Shown here: positions 36,962 through 46,017 of the stretch, in pieces
How the letters are laid out: each line of letters begins with the position of its first letter
Position numbering within the stretch: position 1 is the first letter of the stretch
From: Spirosoma endbachense
Lineage (GTDB): Bacteria > Bacteroidota > Bacteroidia > Cytophagales > Spirosomataceae
Assembly: GCF_010233585.1 (NCBI RefSeq)
Contig: NZ_CP045997.1
Span: 8,953,487 to 9,017,486, forward strand
Reading direction: 5' to 3'
DNA: 64,000 nt
Made by a program: the position numbers and the translations under genes
The notes under the pieces: generated by a model
Told to the model about the DNA's origin: nothing
Database searches by the model: none
Seen by the model: only the letters and a program-made list of their open reading frames with translations

Positions 36962-39900
36962 ATGATTGTGCGGATACAAATACATATAGCTGGTATTATG
37001 GTAATGCAACAAAAAATCTACTTTCGGTTACATTTTTTGACTCTTATTTTGTTGATTGTTAGTTTGTTACTCTCAATCGTCAGCACAAGTGAGGCTCAAA
37101 ACTTTTATTTTAATGCGCTCACATCTGAACATGGTTTGTCGCACAATAGTGTTTTTAGCATCAAGCAGGACCACAAGGGCTTCATCTGGTTCGGAACGCG
37201 GGCAGGAATTAGTCGATACGATAGCCAGCGTCTTAAAAATTACCCGCTAAATGATACTGACCCCAGTGCTGAAGGGGCCAGAGTCAACTGCCTTTATACC
37301 GTTGGGCACGAACTCTGGGTAGGAACTGCTACTGGCCTGTTTCGGTACCTTTTCGATAAGGATGAATTTGTTCCGGTATCGCTGGGGAAAAAATCAGTCA
37401 ACGTATTGGGTATCCAACGGGTATCGACAGGCGACTTATGGATTGGCAGTCAGGATGGGATCTATATTTTATCCGAGCGTGGATTAGTACGTCAAATTCT
37501 GCCAGGGCAGCTCGTTCACGATATTTGTGAGTTTCGAAAAGGTTCTTTTCTGATTTTGCATAACAATACGCCATGCATCATCAATTCAACCGGCGAAACC
37601 ATAATTACACTTCCCATTGATGGGGATAATCATCGAAAATCACATACGCTGCGCAACCATAAGCTTTTCAAAGATCGCCGGGGAGCTATCTGGCTGAGTA
37701 CGGAAAACGATCTGCTGCAATTAGATGAAAATGCCATGATCTTCAGGTCGTTAGAGTGGTTTTCGCGGCTTGTACGTGGGCGAGTACGGATAATTCGTAC
37801 CGTTGTCGAAGATTTGGCCGGAAACGTCTGGATTGGCAGTGAAGCGGGGATAATTATGGTTGACAGCCAACGCCAAACGGCACGTAGCTACGATAAATCG
37901 TTTACGGCCTCTCCCTATGGCCTGACTGACCGGGCAGTTTATTCAAGCTTCGTGAGTCGGGATGGAATCGTTTGGCTGGGAACGTATTTTGGTGGGGTCA
38001 ACTACACGAAACCCATCGGCATTTCATTCGAGCATCTTTTTCCAGCCACCGACGGGCAAACCATTGCGGGAAAGGCCATTAGCCAGCTTGCCATTGATGG
38101 GCAGGATCGTCTTTGGGTTGGCACTGAAGATGGAGGCATTAGTATTCAAGACCGGGTTACTGGTCGATATACGTATCATAACCGGGCGAATGGTCTGAGT
38201 GATAATAACATACACGCTATTTTGATCGATAAGTCGGGAGTGGCCTGGGTTGGTACGTTTCTGGGTGGGCTAAACCGTATCGATCCTGTAACGGGGAAAA
38301 AGAAAGTATTTCTACATAATCCGGATGACCCGACCTCGCTGGCAAGCAATTACGTTAATGCACTTCATCGCGACCGAACCGGTCAACTTTGGGTGGGTAC
38401 CACTCGGGGCCTGAATATTCTGGATGAGAAAACGGGCACCTTTCGACTCTTCAAACCTCAGGAGTTGGGAACCCGCTTTGTTGTTGATTTGCTAGGCGAT
38501 ACATCGGGACGAATTTGGATTGCTACATCGTTCTCAGGTGTGTACCAGTACGACCCTAAACTCGATCAATTAACTCATTATGACGTCAGTAACACGCCTG
38601 TTTTGCAGAGCAATCAAATTATGAGTGTTTATCAAGATTCAGACCATAATATCTGGTTCGGCAGCCTGAATGGGGGGGCGTGTCAGTGGAGTTATAGGCA
38701 AAAAAAATTTATCAACCATCCAGTACAAGCTTACCTGTCTACTCAGACGGTGTATGAAACACTGGAAGATAACAATGGCACGTACTGGTTTTCGACCAAT
38801 AGCGGGTTGCTTTCATTTAATCCAAAAAAGAACACACATCGGGTATTCGACGGGAGTAATGGGCTTGAGGCTACCCAGTTCAATTTTAAATCGGCCCTGA
38901 AAGACCGTCAGGGCAATCTGTATTTTGGGAGCGTAGACGGACTTTGCTATTTCAATCCAGACAGCATTGCGAAACGGGTTTTTGATCCGCCCGTTTATTT
39001 TACCGACCTCAAGCTCTTTAATAAGGAAGTCAGGGCCGACGGCGAATTGATGCTAACAAAGCGTCTTGATGAAACAAAGGAACTGGTTTTTAATTACGAG
39101 CAGAATGTCATTACGTTCGATTTTGTAGCCATCAATTATTTTTCGAAGCAGACCAATTATTATACGTATTACCTCGAAGGATTCGAAGAAACCTGGGGTC
39201 CGAAAACCACCGTTAACTCGCAAACATACACGAATCTATCACCCGGAACTTACACGTTTCACGTTCGGTCGTATCAATCAAATGGCGATTTGTCACCAAC
39301 GGAGCGTACGCTTCAGCTAGTTGTGAAACCACCTTTCTGGCGAACGACCTTCGCCTATCTCTTTTATGGATTGCTCGGCATTGGTTTGCTGGTTCTCTAT
39401 CGGCGGGTCATTACGTATCTGAACCGCCAGAAAATGGCCGTGCAGATGGAACGGGTAGAGCGCGAAAAAAGCAGAGAGCTGAACCAGCAGAAACTGAATT
39501 TCTTTACATTCCTCTCCAATGAATTCAAAACACCGATTACCCTGATTATCGCGGAGATTGACGAATTGATTCAAAACAACCAGGCCTGGCGCGCCGATTC
39601 TGCAACGAATTATAGTATCATCAAGAACAACGCCCGGCGGTTGCAGGCACTGATTGATCAGATTACCGAACTTCGTAAAACAGGCCACGAAATTCAAAAA
39701 ATCCACCTTGTTGATGCCGATATCATTGCCTTCATCAAAGAAACGTTGAAGGGATTCGACCCCCTGCTCCGGGCCAGGCAAATTTACAAGCGACTTACCT
39801 TTTCTCCCCCGTATCTGATGGCGTCGTTTGATGCCGGAAAGCTGGAAATGATTATTGGTAATGTATATTTTTACCTGATTGACCAACTGGCCGAAGGAGA

Positions 39901-41059
39901 TGAGCTGAATTTTGATGTTGAGATTGTTAAGACTTCGGATCAGGCAACGGCGGAATTGCAACTCACCTTCACATTCAATGGCCAGCCAGGGCTGTTGAAA
40001 AGTCTTGAAACCAGTTATCAGTATGCTGGAAATTCAGAAGAGATTTTTGCGCAGAATAATTCACTCAGCATCGGTATATTGTTAACATTCAGTCTGTTGA
40101 AAATGCTTTCGGGGCGCGTAATTTTTTCCGATATGGATGACTGGGGGCGAATTTCGCTCCAAATCCCCATCCGAAAAACGCCTGTCAGCAAGGCAACTGC
40201 GAACTCCAAAATTGAACACTCGATAAGTAGGCATATTGTCGATTCGCCGGAAGTAAATCTGGGGCGGGATGGGGACTTATTTAGTTTCCCGGTTGAGGAT
40301 TCGTTACTGAATGATAAACCCAATCTGCTAATTATTGAACGCTCTAAAGAACTGGCTCAGTTTCTGAAACGCCATTACGGAGAAACGTACCGCATTAGCG
40401 TGGCGACTACGTTTAACGAAGCGCTCAAGAAGGCCGAAAGCAGGCTGCCTGAAATTATTCTCTGTGACAGCAATATGCTCGATAAAGAGTTTAAAAGCAT
40501 CTGCCTGGTTCTAAAGAGCAATCCACAAACGCAACATATACCGATTATTCTACTACTGGAAAACGAGGAAGATAAAACGATTATTGAAGGCCTAAATAGT
40601 GGTGCCGAAGGATACATAAGCAAACCTTTCAGCCTGAAAGAGATGGATTTGATGATTACCAATCAACTGAAAACGGTATCCTTATTAAAAACTAAGCTAA
40701 CAGGCAGTCTGGCGGGTTCTCTATTAAGCTCCCTGCCTCGACACAATAAAGATCAGGAGTTTGTGCTGCGGTTCGCTTCACTGATTAATCAGCAGTATAA
40801 AAATAAAGATGTAACGGCCGACGTACTGGCCCAGCAGATGAAATGCAGCCGGTCGCAACTGCATATGAAACTGAAAACACTAACGGGTCTGAGTACGAAG
40901 GAATACCTGAACGATTATCGCCTGATGTTAGCTCGTGAGTTGCTCGAAAGTGGCACAAGCGTGACCGAAGCGGCTTTTGAAGTGGGTTTCAGTGATCCAA
41001 ATTATTTTGGTCGGGCCTTCAAAAATAAGTTCGGAATTACGCCAAGTAAAATTTACTAA
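36962..41059 (+). CDS. Hybrid two-component (HTCS) regulator with degenerate kinase
   Basis: The 1365-residue protein has a signal anchor, a two-propeller Reg_prop sensor (about 45-700; repeats such as GFIWFGTRAGISRYD), a Y_Y_Y domain, a membrane segment (about 800-820), HisKA and HATPase-like regions, a receiver (about 1115-1235) and an AraC HTH (about 1265-1365). The H box reads FLSNEFKTP: residue 853 is Asn instead of the phosphoacceptor His. The N and G boxes are not recognisable and the receiver has IIERSKE in place of the usual acidic pair, though Asp1169 is kept. It probably binds a sugar signal outside and regulates the divergent SusC cluster without phosphorelay. The start could also be the ATG at 37004. 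Confidence 0.92.
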   Translation: MIVRIQIHIAGIMVMQQKIYFRLHFLTLILLIVSLLLSIVSTSEAQNFYFNALTSEHGLSHNSVFSIKQDHKGFIWFGTRAGISRYDSQRLKNYPLNDTDPSAEGARVNCLYTVGHELWVGTATGLFRYLFDKDEFVPVSLGKKSVNVLGIQRVSTGDLWIGSQDGIYILSERGLVRQILPGQLVHDICEFRKGSFLILHNNTPCIINSTGETIITLPIDGDNHRKSHTLRNHKLFKDRRGAIWLSTENDLLQLDENAMIFRSLEWFSRLVRGRVRIIRTVVEDLAGNVWIGSEAGIIMVDSQRQTARSYDKSFTASPYGLTDRAVYSSFVSRDGIVWLGTYFGGVNYTKPIGISFEHLFPATDGQTIAGKAISQLAIDGQDRLWVGTEDGGISIQDRVTGRYTYHNRANGLSDNNIHAILIDKSGVAWVGTFLGGLNRIDPVTGKKKVFLHNPDDPTSLASNYVNALHRDRTGQLWVGTTRGLNILDEKTGTFRLFKPQELGTRFVVDLLGDTSGRIWIATSFSGVYQYDPKLDQLTHYDVSNTPVLQSNQIMSVYQDSDHNIWFGSLNGGACQWSYRQKKFINHPVQAYLSTQTVYETLEDNNGTYWFSTNSGLLSFNPKKNTHRVFDGSNGLEATQFNFKSALKDRQGNLYFGSVDGLCYFNPDSIAKRVFDPPVYFTDLKLFNKEVRADGELMLTKRLDETKELVFNYEQNVITFDFVAINYFSKQTNYYTYYLEGFEETWGPKTTVNSQTYTNLSPGTYTFHVRSYQSNGDLSPTERTLQLVVKPPFWRTTFAYLFYGLLGIGLLVLYRRVITYLNRQKMAVQMERVEREKSRELNQQKLNFFTFLSNEFKTPITLIIAEIDELIQNNQAWRADSATNYSIIKNNARRLQALIDQITELRKTGHEIQKIHLVDADIIAFIKETLKGFDPLLRARQIYKRLTFSPPYLMASFDAGKLEMIIGNVYFYLIDQLAEGDELNFDVEIVKTSDQATAELQLTFTFNGQPGLLKSLETSYQYAGNSEEIFAQNNSLSIGILLTFSLLKMLSGRVIFSDMDDWGRISLQIPIRKTPVSKATANSKIEHSISRHIVDSPEVNLGRDGDLFSFPVEDSLLNDKPNLLIIERSKELAQFLKRHYGETYRISVATTFNEALKKAESRLPEIILCDSNMLDKEFKSICLVLKSNPQTQHIPIILLLENEEDKTIIEGLNSGAEGYISKPFSLKEMDLMITNQLKTVSLLKTKLTGSLAGSLLSSLPRHNKDQEFVLRFASLINQQYKNKDVTADVLAQQMKCSRSQLHMKLKTLTGLSTKEYLNDYRLMLARELLESGTSVTEAAFEVGFSDPNYFGRAFKNKFGITPSKIY

Positions 41060-41157
41060 GTTCAGGGAATTTGACAACCTATATCAGGCTAAGGAGCAAC
41101 ATCTTGTCCTTAACTCTATCGGGACGTTTAAATGAACCAGAGTAATCAACATAAGCA

Positions 41158-41197
41158 GATAGCTTACAAAAGTTCATTTTAAAACTTGTATGCTATC
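41158..41197. terminator. Hairpin between HTCS and FtsX permease (convergent)
   Basis: GATAGCTTACAAAAGTT (41158-41174) pairs with AAACTTGTATGCTATC on the other side (to 41197), with a mismatch and a bulge. It lies between two convergent stops, so a shared terminator is likely. No strong T-run on either side. Confidence 0.5.
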
Positions 41198-41231
41198 CCT
41201 AATCTCTTTTGCAGTAATCATACCGCCATCT

Positions 41232-43658
41232 TCATTCAGACCGAAGTGATTTGACTGGGTTCATCAGCGCTGTAGCCACGGTTCGACTACCGATCGATAC
41301 CAAAACCAGTAACAGTACCAACAAAGCTGGCCAGGCAAAAAGCCACCCGCTTAATTCAATACGGGCCGCGTAGTTGGCCAGCCAGTTTTTGACTAATAAA
41401 TAGGTGATGGGAAGGCCAATCAGGATCGAAAGCAGAACGGTTCGGATAAAATCGGTCGAAAGTAAAAGCATCAGGTTCATTGTGCTGGCCCCAATCACTT
41501 TACGAATCCCGATTTCCTTCGTTCGTTTGGAAACCGTAAACGTGGCCAGACCGAACAGGCCCAGGCAGGAGATCAGAATGGCCAGGCCAGTTAAGGCCCC
41601 GAATACTTGCTGAAAGCGATCGTCGGCTTTGTACTGTTTGTCATACTCACTATCCATGAAGAAATAGCTAAATGGTGTATGGGGGAAATTAGCCTCGTAA
41701 ACCTGTTTCAACGTAGCGAGTTGCTCCTTAGCATTACCCCCGGCAAACTTCACACTGGCGAACGAATCGAACGAAGGGGAGTACATGTGAATAATAGGTA
41801 TGTGGGCAGCCTTTGGTGATTCGTAATGGTAATTTCTGACAACACCTCGAATCGTTGCCTGATGACCCCAGAGGTCTACCCGTTTACCAATAGCCTGCTC
41901 GGGCGTAGGAATTCCCCAGAGCCGGATGGTTTCTTCGTTGACAATGAGCTGTCGATTCGTCGTATCTGAAAAACCCGGCCGGGTCGTGGCATCGAAGTTT
42001 TTGCCCGCCAGCAGCCGGATACCCATCAGCTCGAAGAACGATGTATCGATCTTTGCCATGTAATAATTGTAATTCGTTTTCTTGACGGCATCCGACAAAT
42101 TGATGCCCGTCGTTGTATTCATCAAGGAAGACTCCAGGCCCGGTACGGCTCCCGAAACGGACACCGATTTTACCTGCGATTGAGCCAATAGCATTTGTCG
42201 AAACGCACCGTACTCCTGGCGGGCGTTATTGCTTGCTGGCGCTTTCACAACCAGCGTATGATCGATGGTTAGGCCTAAGTTCTGTTCGCGCAGAAAAGAC
42301 ACCTGTTGGTAAACGGCAAACGTCTGCACCAACAAGATAAGGGTAATTGTAAATTGAAAAACGACTAACGACTTCCGAAGCAAGGTGCCTTTGGTTGAGC
42401 GCGAGAAATTACCCTTGAGTACCTTGACCGGATCGTATGAAGACAAGACGAAGGCTGGATAAAATCCCGACAGGATAACACTCAGTAGCAGAAACGCACC
42501 GGCACTTTCCCAGAAAAACACATCGCCCATAACGCTAAAGCCTTCGGGTAGCCCCGCCACCTGAACAAACACCGACTGAAAGCCCGCCACTAACCCCACG
42601 GCCAGACCTGAGGCAATGATGTTGATCAGGATCGTTTCGATAAAGATCTGCATTCTTATCTGGCTCTGCGTGGAACCAACGACCTTTCTTAGTCCCATTT
42701 CCCGCGCCCGGTCGAGGGCTTTGGCGGTGGTCAAATTCACATAGTTGACTAAGGCGCTTAGCAGTACTAGAAAAGCTACGCCTAGCAGAACATATACAGA
42801 CCGTGCTTCACCGTTTGGTTCGTTTTCGTAGGTTTTATGGGAATACAGATGGATTTCGCTGATTTTCTGACCGATCACCCGCTCGCTGGTTATCTTCTTT
42901 TCGGTGAGCAATCGGTCGCTAAAAGCAGCCAGCGATTTGGTAAACCGGTCGTAGCTGGTGTTTTCGGCAAGTTGCAGATAGGTGAATACATTATTGCTGC
43001 TCCAGTCATCTTCTTGTTGGCCAAAGTCGGAGCGCAGCGTCGGGTAGGAGAAGAGCATGTCAAATTTCAGGTGTGTATTGGCCGGGCTGTCCGCCACCAC
43101 GCCAACGATTTCTAACAGCATGTTACCTTCCGGTTTTGGTACTTTCATCGTTTTACCCAGCACATCTAGGGTATTGAAGTACGTTAATGCCATCGATTTT
43201 GTCAGAACAGCCTGTCGGGGTTTGGTAAAGAGGTCTTTGCGGCTTCCTCGCAGGAGTGGGTAGTTGAACAGGGAAAAAAAGGAGGAATCGACCGCCAGTA
43301 CTTTCTCCACGGCCTGATACTCCTTGCCAATCTGAACCGTCATACTCGGTTTGATGATGGAATAGACGCGGGTGTAGTTAACGACTTGAGCCATTTCCTG
43401 ATTGGCTCTAGGGCCAATCTGAGGATACGTCTCGGCATCCTGAGCGTCCACTGCGCCCCCATTCATATAGTCCATGGTGAGTCGCACAATCCGATTGGCC
43501 AACGGGTTTGTGTTTTCGTAACTTAACTCAAAACGTACGTACTGAATAATAAGTAATGCCACAGCCAAACCCGCAGCCAGCCCCACGACATTAATGAGGG
43601 TAAACGTGCTATCTTTTCTGAAAATACGTTGGGCGATTTTTAAATAGTTTAGGAGCAT
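41232..43658 (-). CDS. FtsX/MacB-type ABC permease
   Basis: The 808-residue protein has two MacB_PCD-FtsX units and about eight membrane segments, with coupling motifs AREMGLRKVVGS and RTKEIGIRKVIGA. It ends MNPVKSLRSE, identical to the end of the PadR-linked permease at 14822. It lacks the N-terminal prefix of that protein and has no PadR partner, but has the same kind of upstream enhancer and sigma-54-like site. No ATPase is nearby. Role: export or lipoprotein-type mechanotransmission; the substrate is unknown. Confidence 0.93.
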   Translation of the reverse strand: MLLNYLKIAQRIFRKDSTFTLINVVGLAAGLAVALLIIQYVRFELSYENTNPLANRIVRLTMDYMNGGAVDAQDAETYPQIGPRANQEMAQVVNYTRVYSIIKPSMTVQIGKEYQAVEKVLAVDSSFFSLFNYPLLRGSRKDLFTKPRQAVLTKSMALTYFNTLDVLGKTMKVPKPEGNMLLEIVGVVADSPANTHLKFDMLFSYPTLRSDFGQQEDDWSSNNVFTYLQLAENTSYDRFTKSLAAFSDRLLTEKKITSERVIGQKISEIHLYSHKTYENEPNGEARSVYVLLGVAFLVLLSALVNYVNLTTAKALDRAREMGLRKVVGSTQSQIRMQIFIETILINIIASGLAVGLVAGFQSVFVQVAGLPEGFSVMGDVFFWESAGAFLLLSVILSGFYPAFVLSSYDPVKVLKGNFSRSTKGTLLRKSLVVFQFTITLILLVQTFAVYQQVSFLREQNLGLTIDHTLVVKAPASNNARQEYGAFRQMLLAQSQVKSVSVSGAVPGLESSLMNTTTGINLSDAVKKTNYNYYMAKIDTSFFELMGIRLLAGKNFDATTRPGFSDTTNRQLIVNEETIRLWGIPTPEQAIGKRVDLWGHQATIRGVVRNYHYESPKAAHIPIIHMYSPSFDSFASVKFAGGNAKEQLATLKQVYEANFPHTPFSYFFMDSEYDKQYKADDRFQQVFGALTGLAILISCLGLFGLATFTVSKRTKEIGIRKVIGASTMNLMLLLSTDFIRTVLLSILIGLPITYLLVKNWLANYAARIELSGWLFAWPALLVLLLVLVSIGSRTVATALMNPVKSLRSE

Positions 43659-43693
43659 AGCAGTCAGTGCCTAAGGAGCAAATAATTGATGTG

Positions 43694-43708
43694 TCAATTA
43701 CTGTACCA
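43694..43708 (-). promoter_or_regulatory. Sigma-54-like -24/-12 promoter candidate (minus strand)
   Basis: On the minus strand TGGTAC-AGTAA-TTGA fits TGGYAC-N5-TTGC except for the last base, with GG-N10-G spacing. It lies 36 bases before the permease start and 53 bases inward of the paired palindromes. Confidence 0.5.
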
Positions 43709-43760
43709 GTTACTAAAAGTTTGGTTTAGAGCTGGGATACGGTGATTTTGTGAAACGGGT

Positions 43761-43797
43761 TGTCCGTTTATGGACAGCTTTTGTCCAGGAATGAACA
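43761..43797 (-). promoter_or_regulatory. Paired TGTCC-N6-GGACA enhancer-like sites
   Basis: TGTCC-GTTTAT-GGACA (43761-43776) is a perfect palindrome with a 6-bp spacer. A copy 21 bp outward, TGTCC-AGGAAT-GAACA (43782-43797), differs at one base. The order and pitch match the pair at 14298-14334. The remaining bases of 43659-44112 hold no gene that I can support. Confidence 0.6.
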
Positions 43798-44112
43798 GGG
43801 GAAATTGTTCATGGGCTGAGTCGAATCAAGCGGGGTCAGCCTGACGTTTTTTTGAACGGTGACGGCGTGGGGAGAGGTCGAGTCATTTCAGTCCTAAATG
43901 GTTTAATTACGAGCATCCGTAAGTAGCCAGCCAACTGTTTTAAACAGATAATATATACAATCCCTACCATACAGGCCAGAAAACGGTCGCCCAATGGTTA
44001 GATAAAATAAGGCTAATCAGCTAAACAAATTTCATAAACAACGCTTTTTACAGTGATACTGAAAGAGTGAATTGACTGTTAATCTGATCACTTTCCAAAT
44101 TTCCTACTCGTT

Positions 44113-45063
44113 ATGAATAAATCATCTACTCTTCGTTTTCTTTTTGTCCTGTCTGCTACCTGGCTGACCGCCTGTGAAGATCACAGTCAGAGTCCGAATG
44201 CACCATTTCCGGAACGTATTAATTTTGTGGCTGACCGCCAATATCCAGAAGGTATTGCTTACTCTTCGCAATTGGCTAAATTTCTGGTCACATCCATACC
44301 GCTTGGTAAGGTAGGTACAGTCGATACCGATGGTCGTTATGAGGATTTGCTGACAGATCCTGGATTTATTGCTGCTATTGGGATGAAAGTAGCCGATGGC
44401 CGCGTGTTTGTCTGCAATAGTGATCAGGGTCGGTCAGTTAGAAGTACTCCCTCAACCACCCGCCAAACGGCTGAACTACTGGTCTTCAACCTAGCTACCC
44501 GGCAGCTTGAGCGTCGGACGGATCTTGATGCATTGCTACCCGCTGCCGACCCAAACTTTGCCAATGACGTAACAATTGCTCCCGATGGGACAGCCTATGT
44601 GACGGATTCGTTTTCCCCTGTAATTTACAAAGTTACCGGAGCTGGAGCAGCCAGTATTCTGGTAAGAGATGATGTTCGATTCGCCAGCCTGACCTTCGGC
44701 TTAAATGGGATTGCTTACCATCCGAATGGCTTCCTCATTGTCGCTAATACGGGACAGGGGAAACTGTTTAAAGTGGATTTACAAAACGGCAATGCGATCA
44801 CTGAAGTGAGTGGAACAGGATCGTTGCCCGGTGATGGACTGACCTTTCTCAATAACGACTTATATGTTGTGACCGGTGGCAATCGGGTGGCCCAGCTGCG
44901 TAGTACGGATAATTGGCAATCGGCCACAATTCTAAAATACGACGCCAGTGGGTACACGGGTGCAACAACAAGCGTAGCCGTTAATGGTCAGCTTTATACA
45001 CTCAATGCCCGTATTGGAGAAGTTGGTGATGCGCGGGACTTCAGCATTCAGCGGTTCCGCTAG
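44113..45063 (+). CDS. SMP-30/gluconolactonase-like beta-propeller lipoprotein
   Basis: The 316-residue protein has a lipobox (WLTACED) and a six-bladed propeller with the repeats PEGIAYSSQLAKF, ANDVTIAPDGTAYVTDS, NGIAYHPNGFLIVAN and PGDGLTFLNNDLYVV, similar to SMP-30/gluconolactonase/LRE-type proteins. The NDV stretch and DS stretch resemble metal-binding positions, but I cannot confirm them. A soluble or membrane-anchored extracytoplasmic sugar lactone hydrolase or binding protein is plausible. It stands alone and converges with the LytTR gene. Confidence 0.75.
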   Translation: MNKSSTLRFLFVLSATWLTACEDHSQSPNAPFPERINFVADRQYPEGIAYSSQLAKFLVTSIPLGKVGTVDTDGRYEDLLTDPGFIAAIGMKVADGRVFVCNSDQGRSVRSTPSTTRQTAELLVFNLATRQLERRTDLDALLPAADPNFANDVTIAPDGTAYVTDSFSPVIYKVTGAGAASILVRDDVRFASLTFGLNGIAYHPNGFLIVANTGQGKLFKVDLQNGNAITEVSGTGSLPGDGLTFLNNDLYVVTGGNRVAQLRSTDNWQSATILKYDASGYTGATTSVAVNGQLYTLNARIGEVGDARDFSIQRFR

Positions 45064-45153
45064 GCAAGTGGGTTAAGAGCCGGGCAAGCTGACGGATTCT
45101 TGTAAATGCCATAGCACCATCAACTGCCCATTTCAGCTAGATGGCACTCTAGA

Positions 45154-45930
45154 TTACACCCAGCCAAACCGCTCCAATAAGCGATCTTTGTGCTGCCTGG
45201 ATACAGGAATGTTGGCCCCCGTAGTCAGCACCAGATAAGTACCTTCGCCTTTGACCAGACGTTTAATGTGATCCAGATTCACTATGTACTGCCGATGAAC
45301 GCGCAGGAAATTCCGTGTTTCCAGCATCTCCTGAACATCGCCGAGGGTTTTGGAAATGAGGTATTTTTCGCCCGTTTCCAGCACGAAATTGGTGTAATTA
45401 CTGTCGGATTCGGCGTAGAGGATCTGGCTTGTTTCTACAAACGTCAGTCCATTGGCATGGGGCAGTGCTATTTTTGTTGGCAGCGTTGCCGGGGATGTAC
45501 TCACCGATTGAGTTGTTGGATACCACGATCGCAACAAGTCTAACTGAGCCGCTCCCACTACACCCGAAGCCGTGAGACTGGCCTGTTCAGCCCGGCGAAC
45601 CGTGTTCACCAGATCAATCGTATCGACAGGCTTGAGCAAATAATCGAGGGCCGAAAACCGGAATGCCCGCACCGCATATTGATTGTAGGCTGTCACGAAA
45701 ACAACCTGAAACGACACCTCACCGAGTTGTTCGAGCAATTGAAATCCGTTCAACATGGGCATCTCAATATCCAGAAAAACCAGCGAAGGGCGCAACGTTC
45801 GCAGGGCAATCAAGGCCGATGGACTATCGGTAAATTGCCCAATAATCTCCACCTGTGGACAGTGCCGAGCCAGTTGAAGCACCAGCAACTGCACATTATC
45901 GGGTTCGTCGTCAATGATGAGAGCCTTCAT
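45154..45930 (-). CDS. LytTR-type response regulator
   Basis: The 258-residue protein has an N-terminal receiver (IIDDEPDNV, phosphoacceptor in PSLVFLDIEMPMLNG, lysine in LLKPVD) and a C-terminal LytTR DNA-binding domain (ILYAESDSNYTNF, LETRNFLRVHRQYIVNLDHI). The two domains are joined by a linker of about 30 residues. It is 87 bases from the LytS kinase, in the same direction, with a large hairpin between. Confidence 0.95.
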   Translation of the reverse strand: MKALIIDDEPDNVQLLVLQLARHCPQVEIIGQFTDSPSALIALRTLRPSLVFLDIEMPMLNGFQLLEQLGEVSFQVVFVTAYNQYAVRAFRFSALDYLLKPVDTIDLVNTVRRAEQASLTASGVVGAAQLDLLRSWYPTTQSVSTSPATLPTKIALPHANGLTFVETSQILYAESDSNYTNFVLETGEKYLISKTLGDVQEMLETRNFLRVHRQYIVNLDHIKRLVKGEGTYLVLTTGANIPVSRQHKDRLLERFGWV

Positions 45931-45940
45931 AATTAATGAG

Positions 45941-46014
45941 TGAATGAGTGAGTGTTTAATTGATTGAATAGCTGACGCATTAGCTAATCAATCAATTAAA
46001 CACTCACTCATTCA
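45941..46014. repeat. Large perfect inverted repeat between LytS and LytTR genes, CTGACGCA core
   Basis: A perfect 27-bp arm (45941-45967) and its complement (45988-46014) enclose a 20-base loop that itself holds TAGCT/AGCTA (45969-45973 and 45982-45986) and CTGACGCA (45972-45979). The element lies 3 bases from the LytS stop and 11 bases from the LytTR start codon, so a folded mRNA would put a long stem right before the second gene. Same core as the element at 31631-31725. Confidence 0.7.
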
Positions 46015-46017
46015 AAA

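Noticed and set aside
39317..39961. Minus-strand open frame of 214 codons
   Set aside because: Antisense to the kinase part of the HTCS gene, with a composition that mirrors it.
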